A DNA stretch of 64,000 nucleotides from JACVSF01 sp036702855 (GCA_036702855.1 DATNQF010000112.1:1-64000), one strand, 5' to 3'. Shown: positions 7,880-16,715, counted from the stretch's first letter. Notes: generated from the sequence alone by a model not told the origin. Numbers and translations: made by a program.

Positions 7880-10147
7880 TTACACCCCTTTGGGGCGAAA
7901 GTTTCTGAGCCGCAGTGCATTGGCGACCACTGAGACAGAGCTAAAGGCCATCGCAGCACCAGCGATCATGGGATTGAGTAACCAGCCCAGCACTGGGTAG
8001 AGAATGCCTGCTGCAATGGGAATGCCCGCTATGTTGTAGATAAAAGCGAAGAAAAGGTTTTGGCGAATATTGCGCATGGTGGCTCGACTGAGCTGAATGG
8101 CGGTGGCAATGCCATTAAGATCCCCGGAGATTAGGGTGATGTCTCCGGCTGCGATCGCAACATCTGTCCCTGTCCCAATAGCGATCCCCACATCAGCTTG
8201 GGCAAGGGCAGGCGCATCATTAATCCCATCACCTACCATTGCGACGACTTTACCCTCCTGTTGCAGGGCCTTGATCTGCGCTGCTTTTTGGTCGGGCCGC
8301 ACTTCTGGGAAAATGCGTCTAATTCCCACTTCCTGGGCAATGGCCTCTGCGGTTTGTCGGTTGTCACCTGTGAGCATCACCACTTCCAGGCCCATGCGTT
8401 GCAACCGTCGCACTGCTTCGGCTGAGGAGGGCTTGAGCGCGTCGGCAATGCCCAATAATCCCTCTACTTCATCGTCCACAGCAATCCAGGCAGTTGTTTT
8501 TGCGCCTCTTTCCCATGCCTCGGATCGCTCCCTCAAACGAGAGACATCAATGCCTAACTCTTCCAGCCAACGACGAGTGCCGATCCGCACCAGGCGATCA
8601 GAGACATAGCCCTGTACACCTTTTCCTGCCTGGGCTTCAAATTGCTCCACCGGAGTAGTTGCCAACGCTTCGGCCCCAATTCCTTGAGATTGAGCGTACT
8701 GCACCACGGCTTCTGCTAAGGGATGTTCGGACTGATGTTCTAGGGCAGCAGCTAGCGTTAAAAGCTTCAGCTCATTCTGGTTAGCTGTTCCTCGCACGGT
8801 GATGTAGTCTGTCACCGTCGGTTTGCCTTGAGTTAGGGTACCCGTCTTATCGAGCACCAGAGTTTGCAGCTTGTGGGCCAGCTCCAGACTGTCAGCACCT
8901 TTAATCAAAATGCCGTTCTCTGCCCCTTTGCCCGTACCCACCATAATCGAGGTTGGTGTTGCCAGCCCCAGTGCACAGGGACACGCGATAATCAGTACGC
9001 TCACGGTGGTAAACAGGGCCAGCGTGAGATTGCCCATAAGGTTAAACCAGAGGACGAAGGTGAGCAGTGCGATCGCAATTACGCCTGGCACAAACCACCC
9101 CGTTACCTGATCGGCCAGCTTTTGAATTGGCGCTTTTGATCCCTGGGCATCCCGTACTAGCCGGACAATCTGAGCCAGCATCGTATCTTTGCCAACCTTA
9201 GTTGCGCGGAAGCGAAAGCTCCCCGTTTTGTTGATGGTGGCTCCAATCACCTCATCGCCAGGAGCTTTAGTCACGGGGATTGGCTCTCCCGTGACCATTG
9301 ACTCATCAATGGTGGAGCTACCTTCTATCACCGCGCCATCCACCGGAATTTTTTCTCCGGGCCGCACTTGGACGATGTCACCCACTAGAACCGCTGCGAT
9401 GGGCACATCCACTGCCTGTCCCCGTCGAATCACGCGGGCCGTCTTTGCCTGAAGCCCCATCAGCTTGTGAATGGCTTCCGAAGTTTGACCCCGTGCCCGT
9501 GCCTCCATGAATCGTCCCAGCAGCAGCAGGGTAATAATCACGACTGCTGCTTCGTAATAGACTACTGGCGGCAAACCCTGGGAGATTAGTACTTGGGGAA
9601 ACAGCGTGGCAAATAAGGAATACAAAAATGCCGAGCCTGTCCCTAGTGCTACCAGGGTGTTCATATCGGCGGCGTGACGCTTAAAAGCCTTCCAGGCTCC
9701 TGTAAAAAAGGACTGACCACACCAAATCATCACAGGCGTTGTTACCGCCAGTTGTAGCCAAACATTGTGCAGCCAAGCTGGGATCAAGGGAAGATGCACA
9801 CCTGTCATCATCGGCAAGCCACCGATCACGAGTAGCGCACTGACCACCCCACCGAAGATAACTTTCTGAAACAACGCTTGCTGTTCCGCTTGTCGGGAGG
9901 TGCGATCGCTATCCTCCAGCCCAAGGTCATCGTCTTGCAGTGGTTTGGCATGATACCCCGCTGCTTCTACCGCCTGCTGGATTTCTTGTACGTTAGTGCT
10001 GCCGGGATCAAAGTCAACCGTTGCTTGATCAGCCGCAAAATTAACGCTACACGTTTCTACTCCGGGAACTTCCTGAATCGCCTTCTCGATTGCATTGGCG
10101 CAGGCCGCACAACTCATGCCCCGTAACTGTAACTGCCGTGTCTCCAC
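7880..10147 (-). CDS. copA: copper-translocating P-type ATPase (P1B-1)
   Basis: This membrane pump moves Cu(I) using ATP. One heavy-metal-associated domain with MSCAAC lies at residues 4-70. Eight membrane segments surround the actuator motif TGEP, the metal-site CPC (389-391), the phosphorylation site DKTGT (Asp433), and GDGINDAPAL near the C-terminus. The last two helices carry YN and MAFSS, the pattern of Cu(I) pumps rather than zinc or cadmium pumps. Cyanobacteria usually have two such pumps, PacS for the thylakoid and CtaA for the plasma membrane; I cannot assign this one to either. The cupredoxin gene downstream supports the copper role. Confidence 0.93.
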   Translation of the reverse strand: METRQLQLRGMSCAACANAIEKAIQEVPGVETCSVNFAADQATVDFDPGSTNVQEIQQAVEAAGYHAKPLQDDDLGLEDSDRTSRQAEQQALFQKVIFGGVVSALLVIGGLPMMTGVHLPLIPAWLHNVWLQLAVTTPVMIWCGQSFFTGAWKAFKRHAADMNTLVALGTGSAFLYSLFATLFPQVLISQGLPPVVYYEAAVVIITLLLLGRFMEARARGQTSEAIHKLMGLQAKTARVIRRGQAVDVPIAAVLVGDIVQVRPGEKIPVDGAVIEGSSTIDESMVTGEPIPVTKAPGDEVIGATINKTGSFRFRATKVGKDTMLAQIVRLVRDAQGSKAPIQKLADQVTGWFVPGVIAIALLTFVLWFNLMGNLTLALFTTVSVLIIACPCALGLATPTSIMVGTGKGAENGILIKGADSLELAHKLQTLVLDKTGTLTQGKPTVTDYITVRGTANQNELKLLTLAAALEHQSEHPLAEAVVQYAQSQGIGAEALATTPVEQFEAQAGKGVQGYVSDRLVRIGTRRWLEELGIDVSRLRERSEAWERGAKTTAWIAVDDEVEGLLGIADALKPSSAEAVRRLQRMGLEVVMLTGDNRQTAEAIAQEVGIRRIFPEVRPDQKAAQIKALQQEGKVVAMVGDGINDAPALAQADVGIAIGTGTDVAIAAGDITLISGDLNGIATAIQLSRATMRNIRQNLFFAFIYNIAGIPIAAGILYPVLGWLLNPMIAGAAMAFSSVSVVANALRLRNFRPKGV

Positions 10148-10265
10148 AACGCACCTCCTGGTTTCGATGTTTCCAGGTTAAACAGTCCAGTGAGCTGGAG
10201 AGTCAAGAGGGTTGAGAGATGATGGGACGATGCGGAGACGAGAGTGGGTTAGTGGGATGATGGGT

Positions 10266-10325
10266 CTGCCCTCTGCCTTTTACCCTTTGACTTCTACCCT
10301 CTGCTTTCTACCCTCTGCCCTTTTC
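10266..10325. repeat. short degenerate C/T-rich direct repeat
   Basis: The region holds four imperfect units built on ACCCTCTGC or CCCTCTGCC separated by short T-rich spacers. It resembles the low-complexity short repeats common between genes in cyanobacteria. It abuts the stop of the glucokinase gene. Confidence 0.6.
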
Positions 10326-11129
10326 TCAATCCCGCCAAAGCGCAATCCCACCGAGCAAGCCCAGCATATTGGAGACGACTATGACGTTCTTGGGCAACTC
10401 AAAGTTGATTTGCTTGGTCTCACCGCCGCCTAAGTAGAGAGAGTCGTAGTTGAAGATGGCTTGAAGCAGTGCGATCGCTTTTTCTAAGCGCCGATTCCAG
10501 CGCTTCTTCCCGATCCCCTCTAGCGCCACACGGCCCAGTTGCTCCTCGTAGGTTTCTCCCTTGCGGAAGGGGTGATGGCCAAGCTCCAGATTTGGCACCA
10601 AAATTCCATTGACAAACAGAGCTGCCCCAACACCCGTTCCAAGCGTTAGCACTAGCTCAACACCTTGGCCGCGAACGGCTCCTAACCCTTGGACATCGGC
10701 ATCGTTTGCCACTCGCACTGGCTTTCCTAATGCCTGGGCCAAGGATTGAGCCAAATTCACCCCAATCCAGCTTGGATCCAAGTTGGCAGCAGTTCCAATA
10801 ACCCCCAGCCTAACGACGCCTGGGAAGCCCACCGAAACTCGGTCAAATTCTCCCTGCTGCGCCGCTTGCTTCTGGATAAGTGCAATGACAGCTTCGGCTG
10901 TCGCTGGGGAGGGCGTATTTTCCCGCAACCGCTCCGTTAGAGCTTCCCCCTGGCTATTGAGAAGAATCGTTTTGATGCCGCTGCCACCAATGTCTACTGA
11001 CAGTGTTTTTAGATCAGGAGACGCCCCAATCACGCTTGCATCACGCCCTACGGCCTGTAATTCATCGGTTGGTACAGGCTGGGATGCAAGTGCATCCTCC
11101 GCTGGCTGAACTGTGTTTTCCTGTCCCAT
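10326..11129 (-). CDS. ROK-family glucokinase, polyphosphate glucokinase type
   Basis: This is a cytosolic sugar kinase of the ROK family. The N-terminal phosphate-binding motif SVDIGGSGIKT starts near residue 44. It is followed by VANDADVQGLGA and LTLGTGVGAALFV, with the conserved HHPFRKGETYEEQLG region typical of polyphosphate glucokinases (PPGK), which can phosphorylate glucose with polyphosphate or ATP. The phosphate donor preference is inferred from similarity. I use ATG 11129 (267 aa), which has AGGA 6 bases upstream; the GTG one codon earlier is less likely. Confidence 0.8.
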   Translation of the reverse strand: MGQENTVQPAEDALASQPVPTDELQAVGRDASVIGASPDLKTLSVDIGGSGIKTILLNSQGEALTERLRENTPSPATAEAVIALIQKQAAQQGEFDRVSVGFPGVVRLGVIGTAANLDPSWIGVNLAQSLAQALGKPVRVANDADVQGLGAVRGQGVELVLTLGTGVGAALFVNGILVPNLELGHHPFRKGETYEEQLGRVALEGIGKKRWNRRLEKAIALLQAIFNYDSLYLGGGETKQINFELPKNVIVVSNMLGLLGGIALWRD

Positions 11130-11345
11130 CACTATTCCTGCTTAACCGCTTAGAACACCTAGCCGAACGCCATTGCGAAGGCGTGACAGTGAGTGCAGTA
11201 TAAGCAGAATCTCGACAATTCGTAGGAGTCACGAGGAATATTTAAGTTTCTGAAGCAGAAGGTGGCAGGCAGGAAGCAGAGAACAAAAAGACGACGAGCA
11301 TCAGGAGCAGAGGGGGCTACATTTTCGTCATGCTGTTCCTCTCCA

Positions 11346-12176
11346 TCACCTGGTCACGCCGTCTCTCTTCCAGACCTGCGGCGGACGAAACCGATAAATA
11401 TCTCGAATTACCTGTACCCATCCGGCAGAGACGGTTTCAAGAATGCGATCGCCTTTTTCCTGGGTCGCCACTGTGGCATCACCCAGGACTCCACTGCGGG
11501 TGAGATCGCGGGTTACCCAGGCAAAGGGAAGGGCACCTTCCATGCTGAGTAGGCTGTTTTCAGGAAGGTCTTGGGGATACTCTTTAACAGCCTTTTCCAT
11601 TCGCACTTGCTCGGGTAAGACCGCTAACATCAAACTCGTCTCAGCATCGCCTGCGTGAATGCCTAACTCCTTTTCAATATCGGTCAGCAACTCCCCCGCC
11701 GTATTGGGTACCCGCCAGGTAAACAGCGGAAATACGGTGAAGTCTGGGTAGGTCTGGTGCAAGTCCCGTGCTGCGATCTCAATGACTTGGGGTTGTCCGC
11801 CGTGGGAGTTCATTAATACCCACTTACGAAACCCAGCTCGATAAAGACTTTCCCCCACCTCCCGCAGCACCGCCAGCAAGGTCTGAGCCGAGAGCGTAAT
11901 GGTGCCAGGAAAATGCCAGTGTTCGTTGGATTTGCCGTAGTACAACGGTGGCAGTGCATAGGCCGGGATCTCTGCTTCCAGCTGATAAAGGGCCTTTCCC
12001 AGAACAGCACCGCCAATGGCTGCATCTACCGCCAAAGGCAAGTGCGGCCCATGCTGCTCAATGGCCCCGATCGGCTGAATAATCACTACATTTTCCTTGT
12101 CGGGCATAGCCTCAACATCTTGCCAAGTTAGATAGGGGAAGTAGCGGCCTGGTGGAATAAAGCTATGCATTGACAT
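11346..12176 (-). CDS. creatininase family amidohydrolase
   Basis: This is a metal-dependent hydrolase of the creatininase family. The metal-binding motif EQHGPHLPL lies near residue 40, NSHGGQ in the middle, and HAGDAETS further on, all with the conserved Glu, His and Asp ligands. In cyanobacteria such proteins are usually annotated creatinine amidohydrolase, but their true substrate is seldom known, and related enzymes act on formamides in cofactor biosynthesis. The protein is 276 aa, a normal length. ATG 12176 and the ATG two codons later are both possible starts. Confidence 0.85.
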   Translation of the reverse strand: MSMHSFIPPGRYFPYLTWQDVEAMPDKENVVIIQPIGAIEQHGPHLPLAVDAAIGGAVLGKALYQLEAEIPAYALPPLYYGKSNEHWHFPGTITLSAQTLLAVLREVGESLYRAGFRKWVLMNSHGGQPQVIEIAARDLHQTYPDFTVFPLFTWRVPNTAGELLTDIEKELGIHAGDAETSLMLAVLPEQVRMEKAVKEYPQDLPENSLLSMEGALPFAWVTRDLTRSGVLGDATVATQEKGDRILETVSAGWVQVIRDIYRFRPPQVWKRDGVTR

Positions 12177-12281
12177 AAGAGCTTGGGGAAATTAGCAGTT
12201 AAGCAAAATGATACTTGGACAGGAATAGAGGACGAACACCCCTGATATGTCTTGAATTGCTGATAATTTTGCCTATCTAAC

Positions 12282-12309
12282 TTGACTGAAAAGCAGCAAA
12301 CGGTAAAAA
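12282..12309 (+). promoter_or_regulatory. candidate sigma-70-type promoter of the DUF4278 gene
   Basis: TTGACT (12282-12287) and TAAAAA (12304-12309) are separated by 16 bases. This would start transcription a few bases before the riboswitch aptamer. It is a pattern match only. Confidence 0.45.
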
Positions 12310-12325
12310 TGAATACAGAAAGTAA

Positions 12326-12380
12326 ATCGTTCATCCTTTTGCATGAAGGACGGAAGTAGGGAAAAACCCGAAGGAACGCG
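12326..12380 (+). ncRNA. glutamine riboswitch (Downstream-peptide / glnA type)
   Basis: The aptamer architecture of the glutamine riboswitch is visible. P1 pairs CGTTC (12328-12332) with GAACG (12374-12378), P2 pairs TCCTT (12334-12338) with AAGGA (12346-12350), and a short P3 pairs GGG with CCC around AAAAA. The conserved joining bases CGGAAGTAGG and CCGAAGGAACGC are present. The Downstream-peptide version is known from cyanobacteria in front of short open reading frames, and here a 57-codon gene starts about 45 bases downstream. Glutamine would be the ligand, tying the peptide to nitrogen status. The assignment rests on recalled consensus and paired stems, not on a covariance search. Confidence 0.85.
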
Positions 12381-12424
12381 CCTCTAACTCACTTCATCAA
12401 CTTTTGCATTCAAGAGGCGACACC

Positions 12425-12598
12425 ATGTCTTTACGTTATCGCGGCGCTAATTACGAACCTGCTCAATCCCACCTTGAAACTACTGAAGAATTAATTGGCC
12501 GTTACCGTGGTGCTGCTGTGGCACGTCACAACCCCAAGCAGGCGTCCACTCAACAGCCGGTTGAAGGTCTCAAGTATCGCGGCGTTACGATCAAGTAA
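12425..12598 (+). CDS. DUF4278 small protein under glutamine riboswitch control
   Basis: This 57-residue protein contains three YRG motifs (LRYRGANYE at the start, GRYRGAAV in the middle, LKYRGVTIK at the end), the hallmark of DUF4278. It is basic and has no membrane segment or signal peptide. The ATG at 12425 has GAGG 7 bases upstream; a start seven codons earlier is less likely. It sits downstream of a glutamine riboswitch and ends before a strong terminator, so it is a self-contained single-gene unit. Its molecular function is unknown to me; the context points to a nitrogen-responsive regulator or interaction peptide. Confidence 0.88.
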   Translation: MSLRYRGANYEPAQSHLETTEELIGRYRGAAVARHNPKQASTQQPVEGLKYRGVTIK

Positions 12599-12654
12599 CT
12601 TGCCACACCTGGATTACCAGGTATAGCTATCCCTGTAGTCACTTGTTCTAGAGT

Positions 12655-12680
12655 AAGCACCCCTCAATGGGGTGCTTTTT
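12655..12680 (+). terminator. rho-independent terminator of the DUF4278 unit
   Basis: AAGCACCCC pairs with GGGGTGCTT around a 5-base loop and runs into TTTTT. It overlaps the alternative GTG start (12672) of the next gene, which argues for the later ATG there. Confidence 0.9.
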
Positions 12681-12719
12681 AATGCGATATCCTCAAAGGG
12701 AGACGTAGGGAAAAGCGCC

Positions 12720-14102
12720 ATGCCTGTTGTGTGGTTTTTGCTGGGCTTGGCTGTAGGATTGGGAATCTGGTTCTGGCGTTGGACTCGGTTTAACGCCAGA
12801 TTGAAGACCTTGGTGAAAAGGCAACAAATAGATTCTTTGTCCTCAGATTTGGACCTGCCAGCCCAGCTTTCACGCGCGATTGCAGAGCAAGGACGGCAGG
12901 TTGATGCGTTAGAGCGGGATCTGATCAGCATCAGATATTTGCTGCAGAGTGCGCCTATTGGGTACTTGTTGGTTAATGATGAGAATCAGCTGCTTTGGTG
13001 TAACTCGCAGGCCAGTCAACTGCTAGGGTTGTCTCAGCTTTCTGAAATCGAGCAGCGTCCCCGGTTGTTGTTAGAACTGGTTCGCTCCTACGAATTAGAT
13101 AACCTAATTGAAGAAACCCGTCAGACCTGTCGCCCTTGCCAGCAGGATTGGGTTCTTTACCGCGTATCGCCTAACCCTCTAAATCCTAAGAACGAACCGG
13201 CCTATCCTCTTCGGGGCTATGGCGTCCCTCTTGATAAAGGGCAGGTGGGAGTTTTCCTGGAAAGTCGTCAGGAGGCTGTTACCTTGATTCAACAGCGCGA
13301 TCGTTGGACTTCAGATGTAGCCCATGAGCTGAAAACGCCGCTGACTTCAATTCGACTTGTGGCGGAAACACTCAAGCCTCGCGTGGAAGCCTCTTTGCAA
13401 GGTTGGCTGGATCGTCTCTTAAATGAAACTATTCGCTTGAGCAATCTTGTGGAAGATCTGCTCAATTTGAGTCGCCTGGAGGGACAAAGTTTTCGGGGAC
13501 TGGCGCTTAAGCCTGTTGGTTTACCCCAATTGATTGAGGCAGCTTGGCAAAGTCTTGAACCTTTGGCTCGGGTCAAGCAATTGAGCTTGACTTATGATGG
13601 TCCTGAGGAATTGCTCATTAACCTGGATGAGCCGTTTATGTATCGGGTTCTGATCAACTTGATGGACAATGCCATCAAGCATAGTCCATCTCGCTCCTCT
13701 GTCTTTGTGGGTCTGAGTCTAGAGCACGGTATATCCTCAGAGTTATCTGAACTTGGTGCGCATGAATCTGACTATGTTTGTCTAGAGGTGATGGATACAG
13801 GATTGGGCTTTCAAGAAAAAGATCTTCCTTATATCTTTGATCGCTTTTACAGGGCTGACCCTGCCCGCCAGCGGGATACCTATGCAGTTAGTCGGGCTGC
13901 CGGTAACTTGGGTGCGGCGGCCCAAAGTTTAGGAGGAGGTAGTGGACTGGGGCTATCGATTGTGCAGCAGATTATCGAAGCTCATCAGGGATGGATTGAA
14001 GCATCAAATCATCCTGATCTCGGTGGTGGCTGGCTGAAAATAAAATTACCGGGCAGTCTCCTACTGTCTTCAAGCGGTAAGGTCGGTCATTCCCCCTTGT
14101 GA
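12720..14102 (+). CDS. sphS: PhoR/SphS-like sensor histidine kinase
   Basis: This is a membrane-associated histidine kinase of 460 aa. An N-terminal hydrophobic helix (residues 1-20) is followed by a PAS-like domain (about 70-185, with SAPIGYLLVNDENQLLWCN). The HisKA motif DVAHELKTPLTS holds the phospho-acceptor His202, and the ATPase boxes include NLMDNAIKHS and GSGLGLSIV. The layout and the linker GVFLESRQEA match SphS, the phosphate-starvation sensor of cyanobacteria, as I remember it. The SphR partner is not next to it. The ATG at 12720 is chosen because the upstream GTG lies inside the preceding terminator. Confidence 0.75.
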   Translation: MPVVWFLLGLAVGLGIWFWRWTRFNARLKTLVKRQQIDSLSSDLDLPAQLSRAIAEQGRQVDALERDLISIRYLLQSAPIGYLLVNDENQLLWCNSQASQLLGLSQLSEIEQRPRLLLELVRSYELDNLIEETRQTCRPCQQDWVLYRVSPNPLNPKNEPAYPLRGYGVPLDKGQVGVFLESRQEAVTLIQQRDRWTSDVAHELKTPLTSIRLVAETLKPRVEASLQGWLDRLLNETIRLSNLVEDLLNLSRLEGQSFRGLALKPVGLPQLIEAAWQSLEPLARVKQLSLTYDGPEELLINLDEPFMYRVLINLMDNAIKHSPSRSSVFVGLSLEHGISSELSELGAHESDYVCLEVMDTGLGFQEKDLPYIFDRFYRADPARQRDTYAVSRAAGNLGAAAQSLGGGSGLGLSIVQQIIEAHQGWIEASNHPDLGGGWLKIKLPGSLLLSSSGKVGHSPL

Positions 14103-14156
14103 TCTATCCGCTTAACCTGTTTCAATAGTTACGAAGGTTTACAATTCTCCTTGAGC

Positions 14157-14963
14157 ATGCAGGTGCGACTACAAAAAGTTCTGTCCCAATGGGGCATTGC
14201 TTCCCGGCGACAGGCTGAGCAGCTCATCGTTGAGGGGCGTGTGCGAGTAAATGGTGCGATCGCACAACTCGGTGAAAAAGTTGATCCCGACACTGACACC
14301 CTTGAAGTAGACGGTCGTCAACTTGATTGCCAACCCAAACCCCAACACCATTACCTGCTGTTGAACAAACCCTTAGGGGTTGTTTCAACCTGCTCTGATC
14401 CCCAGGGTCGAAAAACGGTTCTAGATTTACTGCCCCTAGCCCTACAGAGCCAAGGTCTCCATCCAGTGGGACGCCTAGATTTCAACTCCACTGGGGCACT
14501 CATCCTAACTAACGATGGAGAAGTGACTTACCAACTCACCCATCCTCGCCATAATGTCCCCAAAACTTACCGAGTGCTTGTCGCGGGAACCCCCACCACA
14601 GCCACTCTTGAGTCTTGGCGTCAGGGTGTTGATCTAGACGGGCGTAAAACGCGTCCTGCCAAAGTTCGGGTGCTCAAGCGTCAGCAGTCCTCAGGAACGT
14701 CCACCACAGCTACTTCGCTAGAAATTGTGTTGTACGAAGGGCGCAATCGGCAGATTCGCCGAGTTGCTGAAAATCTGGGGCATCCTGTTATTAGTTTGCA
14801 CCGCACTGCAATTGGTTCAATTGGGCTAGGTCGTCTATCTTTGGGTAGGTTCCGTCCCCTCTCTTCCCAAGAAGTCCTGACCTTGGTAGCATCAACAGCG
14901 ACCCCAAATAATGTGGTGACTAACCCAAGAAGACTTTCTGCTGGTGTTGTGCATTGCCATTGA
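14157..14963 (+). CDS. rRNA pseudouridine synthase, RsuA/RluB family
   Basis: An N-terminal S4 RNA-binding domain (residues 1-60, RLQKVLSQWGIASRRQAE) is followed by the catalytic domain with GRLDFNSTG, where Asp is the catalytic residue, and GRNRQIRR near the end. The enzyme isomerises a uridine in ribosomal RNA. Whether it modifies 23S (RluB type) or 16S (RsuA type) cannot be decided here. An in-frame TTG at 14151 is an alternative start. The RodZ-like gene follows 11 bases after the stop, so the two are probably co-transcribed. Confidence 0.9.
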   Translation: MQVRLQKVLSQWGIASRRQAEQLIVEGRVRVNGAIAQLGEKVDPDTDTLEVDGRQLDCQPKPQHHYLLLNKPLGVVSTCSDPQGRKTVLDLLPLALQSQGLHPVGRLDFNSTGALILTNDGEVTYQLTHPRHNVPKTYRVLVAGTPTTATLESWRQGVDLDGRKTRPAKVRVLKRQQSSGTSTTATSLEIVLYEGRNRQIRRVAENLGHPVISLHRTAIGSIGLGRLSLGRFRPLSSQEVLTLVASTATPNNVVTNPRRLSAGVVHCH

Positions 14964-14974
14964 TAGTTTCCTGT

Positions 14975-15769
14975 ATGAAGAAGACGGCGAATACCCCAGA
15001 CAGCATTTACAAAGAGCAACTAAAGGAAATTGGTGCGCTCTTGAAAGCCGCCCGCGAGACACAATCGCTGGCCTTGGAAGAGGTAGCTGACAAAACCCTG
15101 ATTCGGGGAACCCTACTCAATGCTATTGAGACTGGAGACCTGGATTGTCTACCGGAACCCATTTACACAAGAGGGTTAATCCGCCGTTACGCCGACGTCA
15201 TGGGCTTAGACGGGGAAACTTTGGCCAGCCAGTTCTTTGCACCTCCCAAAGTTCGGCGGCGTACCTCCTGGAAAGACACTCCAGCAGCTCAACTTCGCCC
15301 TTTGCACCTTTATGCAGCGTATGTGCTTCTAATGGTGGCAGCTGTCAGCAGCCTTTCCTATCTGCTCAAGCAAACGGCTCCTGAGACCATTAGCTTACCG
15401 CCACTTGAGCCTCTGGCAACCACATCCCAACGCACTCAACCCAATCAATCTGCTCCAGGGATGCTGGAGGAACCCCGTAAGCAATCCTTAGAGCCTGAAG
15501 CGGCTAATTCTCCCATTCGGGTTGAGACGACACTAACAGCCCAATCCTGGATGCGAATTGTAGTCGACGGTAAGACAGCCTTTGAAGGCATTTTACAGCA
15601 GGGCGACTCCCGCACTTGGATTGCTAAGCAGCAGCTCACTATTAGAGCAGGCAACGCTGGAGGAGTCGTAGTTAGCTACAACGAAGGGCAATCTCAAGCT
15701 TTGGGTAAACCTGGCATGGTTGCTGAGGTAACGTACTCTCCGGCTCAAACCATTGGGCTTGCCTTTTAG
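14975..15769 (+). CDS. RodZ-like helix-turn-helix membrane protein (copy 2)
   Basis: This is a second protein with the RodZ layout. An HTH_25 domain (about residues 15-80, ending in GLIRRYADVMGLDG) and a basic stretch RRRTSW come first. A transmembrane helix follows near residues 105-125, then a short linker and a C-terminal beta domain (AQSWMRIVVDGKTAFEG, RAGNAGGVVVSYN). Its C-terminal domain matches that of the protein at 4325 closely, so the two are paralogues with different linkers. ATG 14975 is used; TTG codons upstream would overlap the pseudouridine synthase stop. Confidence 0.83.
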   Translation: MKKTANTPDSIYKEQLKEIGALLKAARETQSLALEEVADKTLIRGTLLNAIETGDLDCLPEPIYTRGLIRRYADVMGLDGETLASQFFAPPKVRRRTSWKDTPAAQLRPLHLYAAYVLLMVAAVSSLSYLLKQTAPETISLPPLEPLATTSQRTQPNQSAPGMLEEPRKQSLEPEAANSPIRVETTLTAQSWMRIVVDGKTAFEGILQQGDSRTWIAKQQLTIRAGNAGGVVVSYNEGQSQALGKPGMVAEVTYSPAQTIGLAF

Positions 15770-15872
15770 GCATAGATTTCAAGCAGCAACCTGTTTAAGG
15801 GCAGTTGCTTGCTGTCAATTCTTTGTCAAGGGCATCTTGCTTGAGCAGGGTGCCCTTGGCATTTCTTCAGGG

Positions 15873-16715
15873 TTAAGAACCCTCCCCGTCCTTCAGATTC
15901 AACATAAACGGAAGGCCAGTGGAACCATCCCTGCCCATGACCAGGACTTTCGGCATCTGAGCACCCCCTTCTCGCCAAGCTTCAATAGCTTCTTTTTGCA
16001 GGACCAGGCTACCCCCTGGTGCTTTTAACGTCTCTGCTAAGAGACGCTGAGCTTCTGCACGACCTTTAGCCCGGTTAATCTCCGCTTGAGCTTCCTGCTC
16101 TGCCTCTTGGGCAACATAGACAGCCCGACGTGCCCGTTGCTCAGCAATCTGCTTTTCTTCTACAGCTCTGGCAAACTCCGGTGAAAACGTTAGGTCAACC
16201 ACACTAGTATCAATGATTAGAATGCCGTACTTCTCCAATCGGCTACTCAAAGCTTCGTCAAAATCTGTTTTCAGTTCTGTTCTTTGGGTAATTGCCTCCT
16301 CTACAGTGCGTCTTGCCGCCGCAATTTTGAAGGATTCTTGCGTTTGGGGAGCCACGATTTTCGAGACAATGTTTTCTAAAGTCCCTTGAGTTCGCCGGAT
16401 ATTGACAACCTGAATAGGATCTAGACGAAAGTTAATGGCAAATCGGGCAGAGAGATCCTGCAAATCTCGGGTTGAACTTTGAGCAGGTACCTCAAACTTT
16501 TGTACGGTCACGTCGTAAACATCGACCGTTGAGACGAACGGAGGCTTAAGATGAAATCCCTCCAATAAAGGGCCATCCTGCGCTTTTCCTAAAACGCTGA
16601 GAACGCCAGTTTGGCCCGGATTAATAATGACAAAGCTGCTAGAGGCCAAAGCCAGCCCAATAATTGCTAAAACACTGAGCACAACGGGCTGCCAGTTAGG
16701 GGCTGAGGATTTCAC
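15873..16715 (-). CDS. prohibitin-like SPFH/Band 7 membrane protein
   Basis: An N-terminal hydrophobic segment (about residues 10-32) anchors the protein. It is followed by an SPFH domain (IINPGQTGVLSVLG through SVVDLTFSPEF) and a long charged alanine- and glutamate-rich coiled coil (EKQIAEQRARRAVYVAQEA). This is the prohibitin pattern: ring-forming scaffolds that organise membrane microdomains and membrane proteases. Cyanobacterial prohibitins occur in plasma or thylakoid membranes. Translation starts at GTG 16715 with AAGGAG 9 bases upstream. It is 280 aa, a typical length. Confidence 0.88.
   Translation of the reverse strand: MKSSAPNWQPVVLSVLAIIGLALASSSFVIINPGQTGVLSVLGKAQDGPLLEGFHLKPPFVSTVDVYDVTVQKFEVPAQSSTRDLQDLSARFAINFRLDPIQVVNIRRTQGTLENIVSKIVAPQTQESFKIAAARRTVEEAITQRTELKTDFDEALSSRLEKYGILIIDTSVVDLTFSPEFARAVEEKQIAEQRARRAVYVAQEAEQEAQAEINRAKGRAEAQRLLAETLKAPGGSLVLQKEAIEAWREGGAQMPKVLVMGRDGSTGLPFMLNLKDGEGS

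Noticed and set aside
8097..8609. 170-codon plus-strand frame inside the copper ATPase gene
   Set aside because: It lies antisense to conserved P-type ATPase motifs and has low-complexity Ser/Ala composition typical of a shadow frame.
10266..10325. CRISPR-like repeats
   Set aside because: The units are short, degenerate and directly adjacent, with no regular spacers.
12672..12719. Earlier GTG start for the SphS-like kinase
   Set aside because: It lies inside the T-tract hairpin of the preceding terminator and adds residues without family resemblance.
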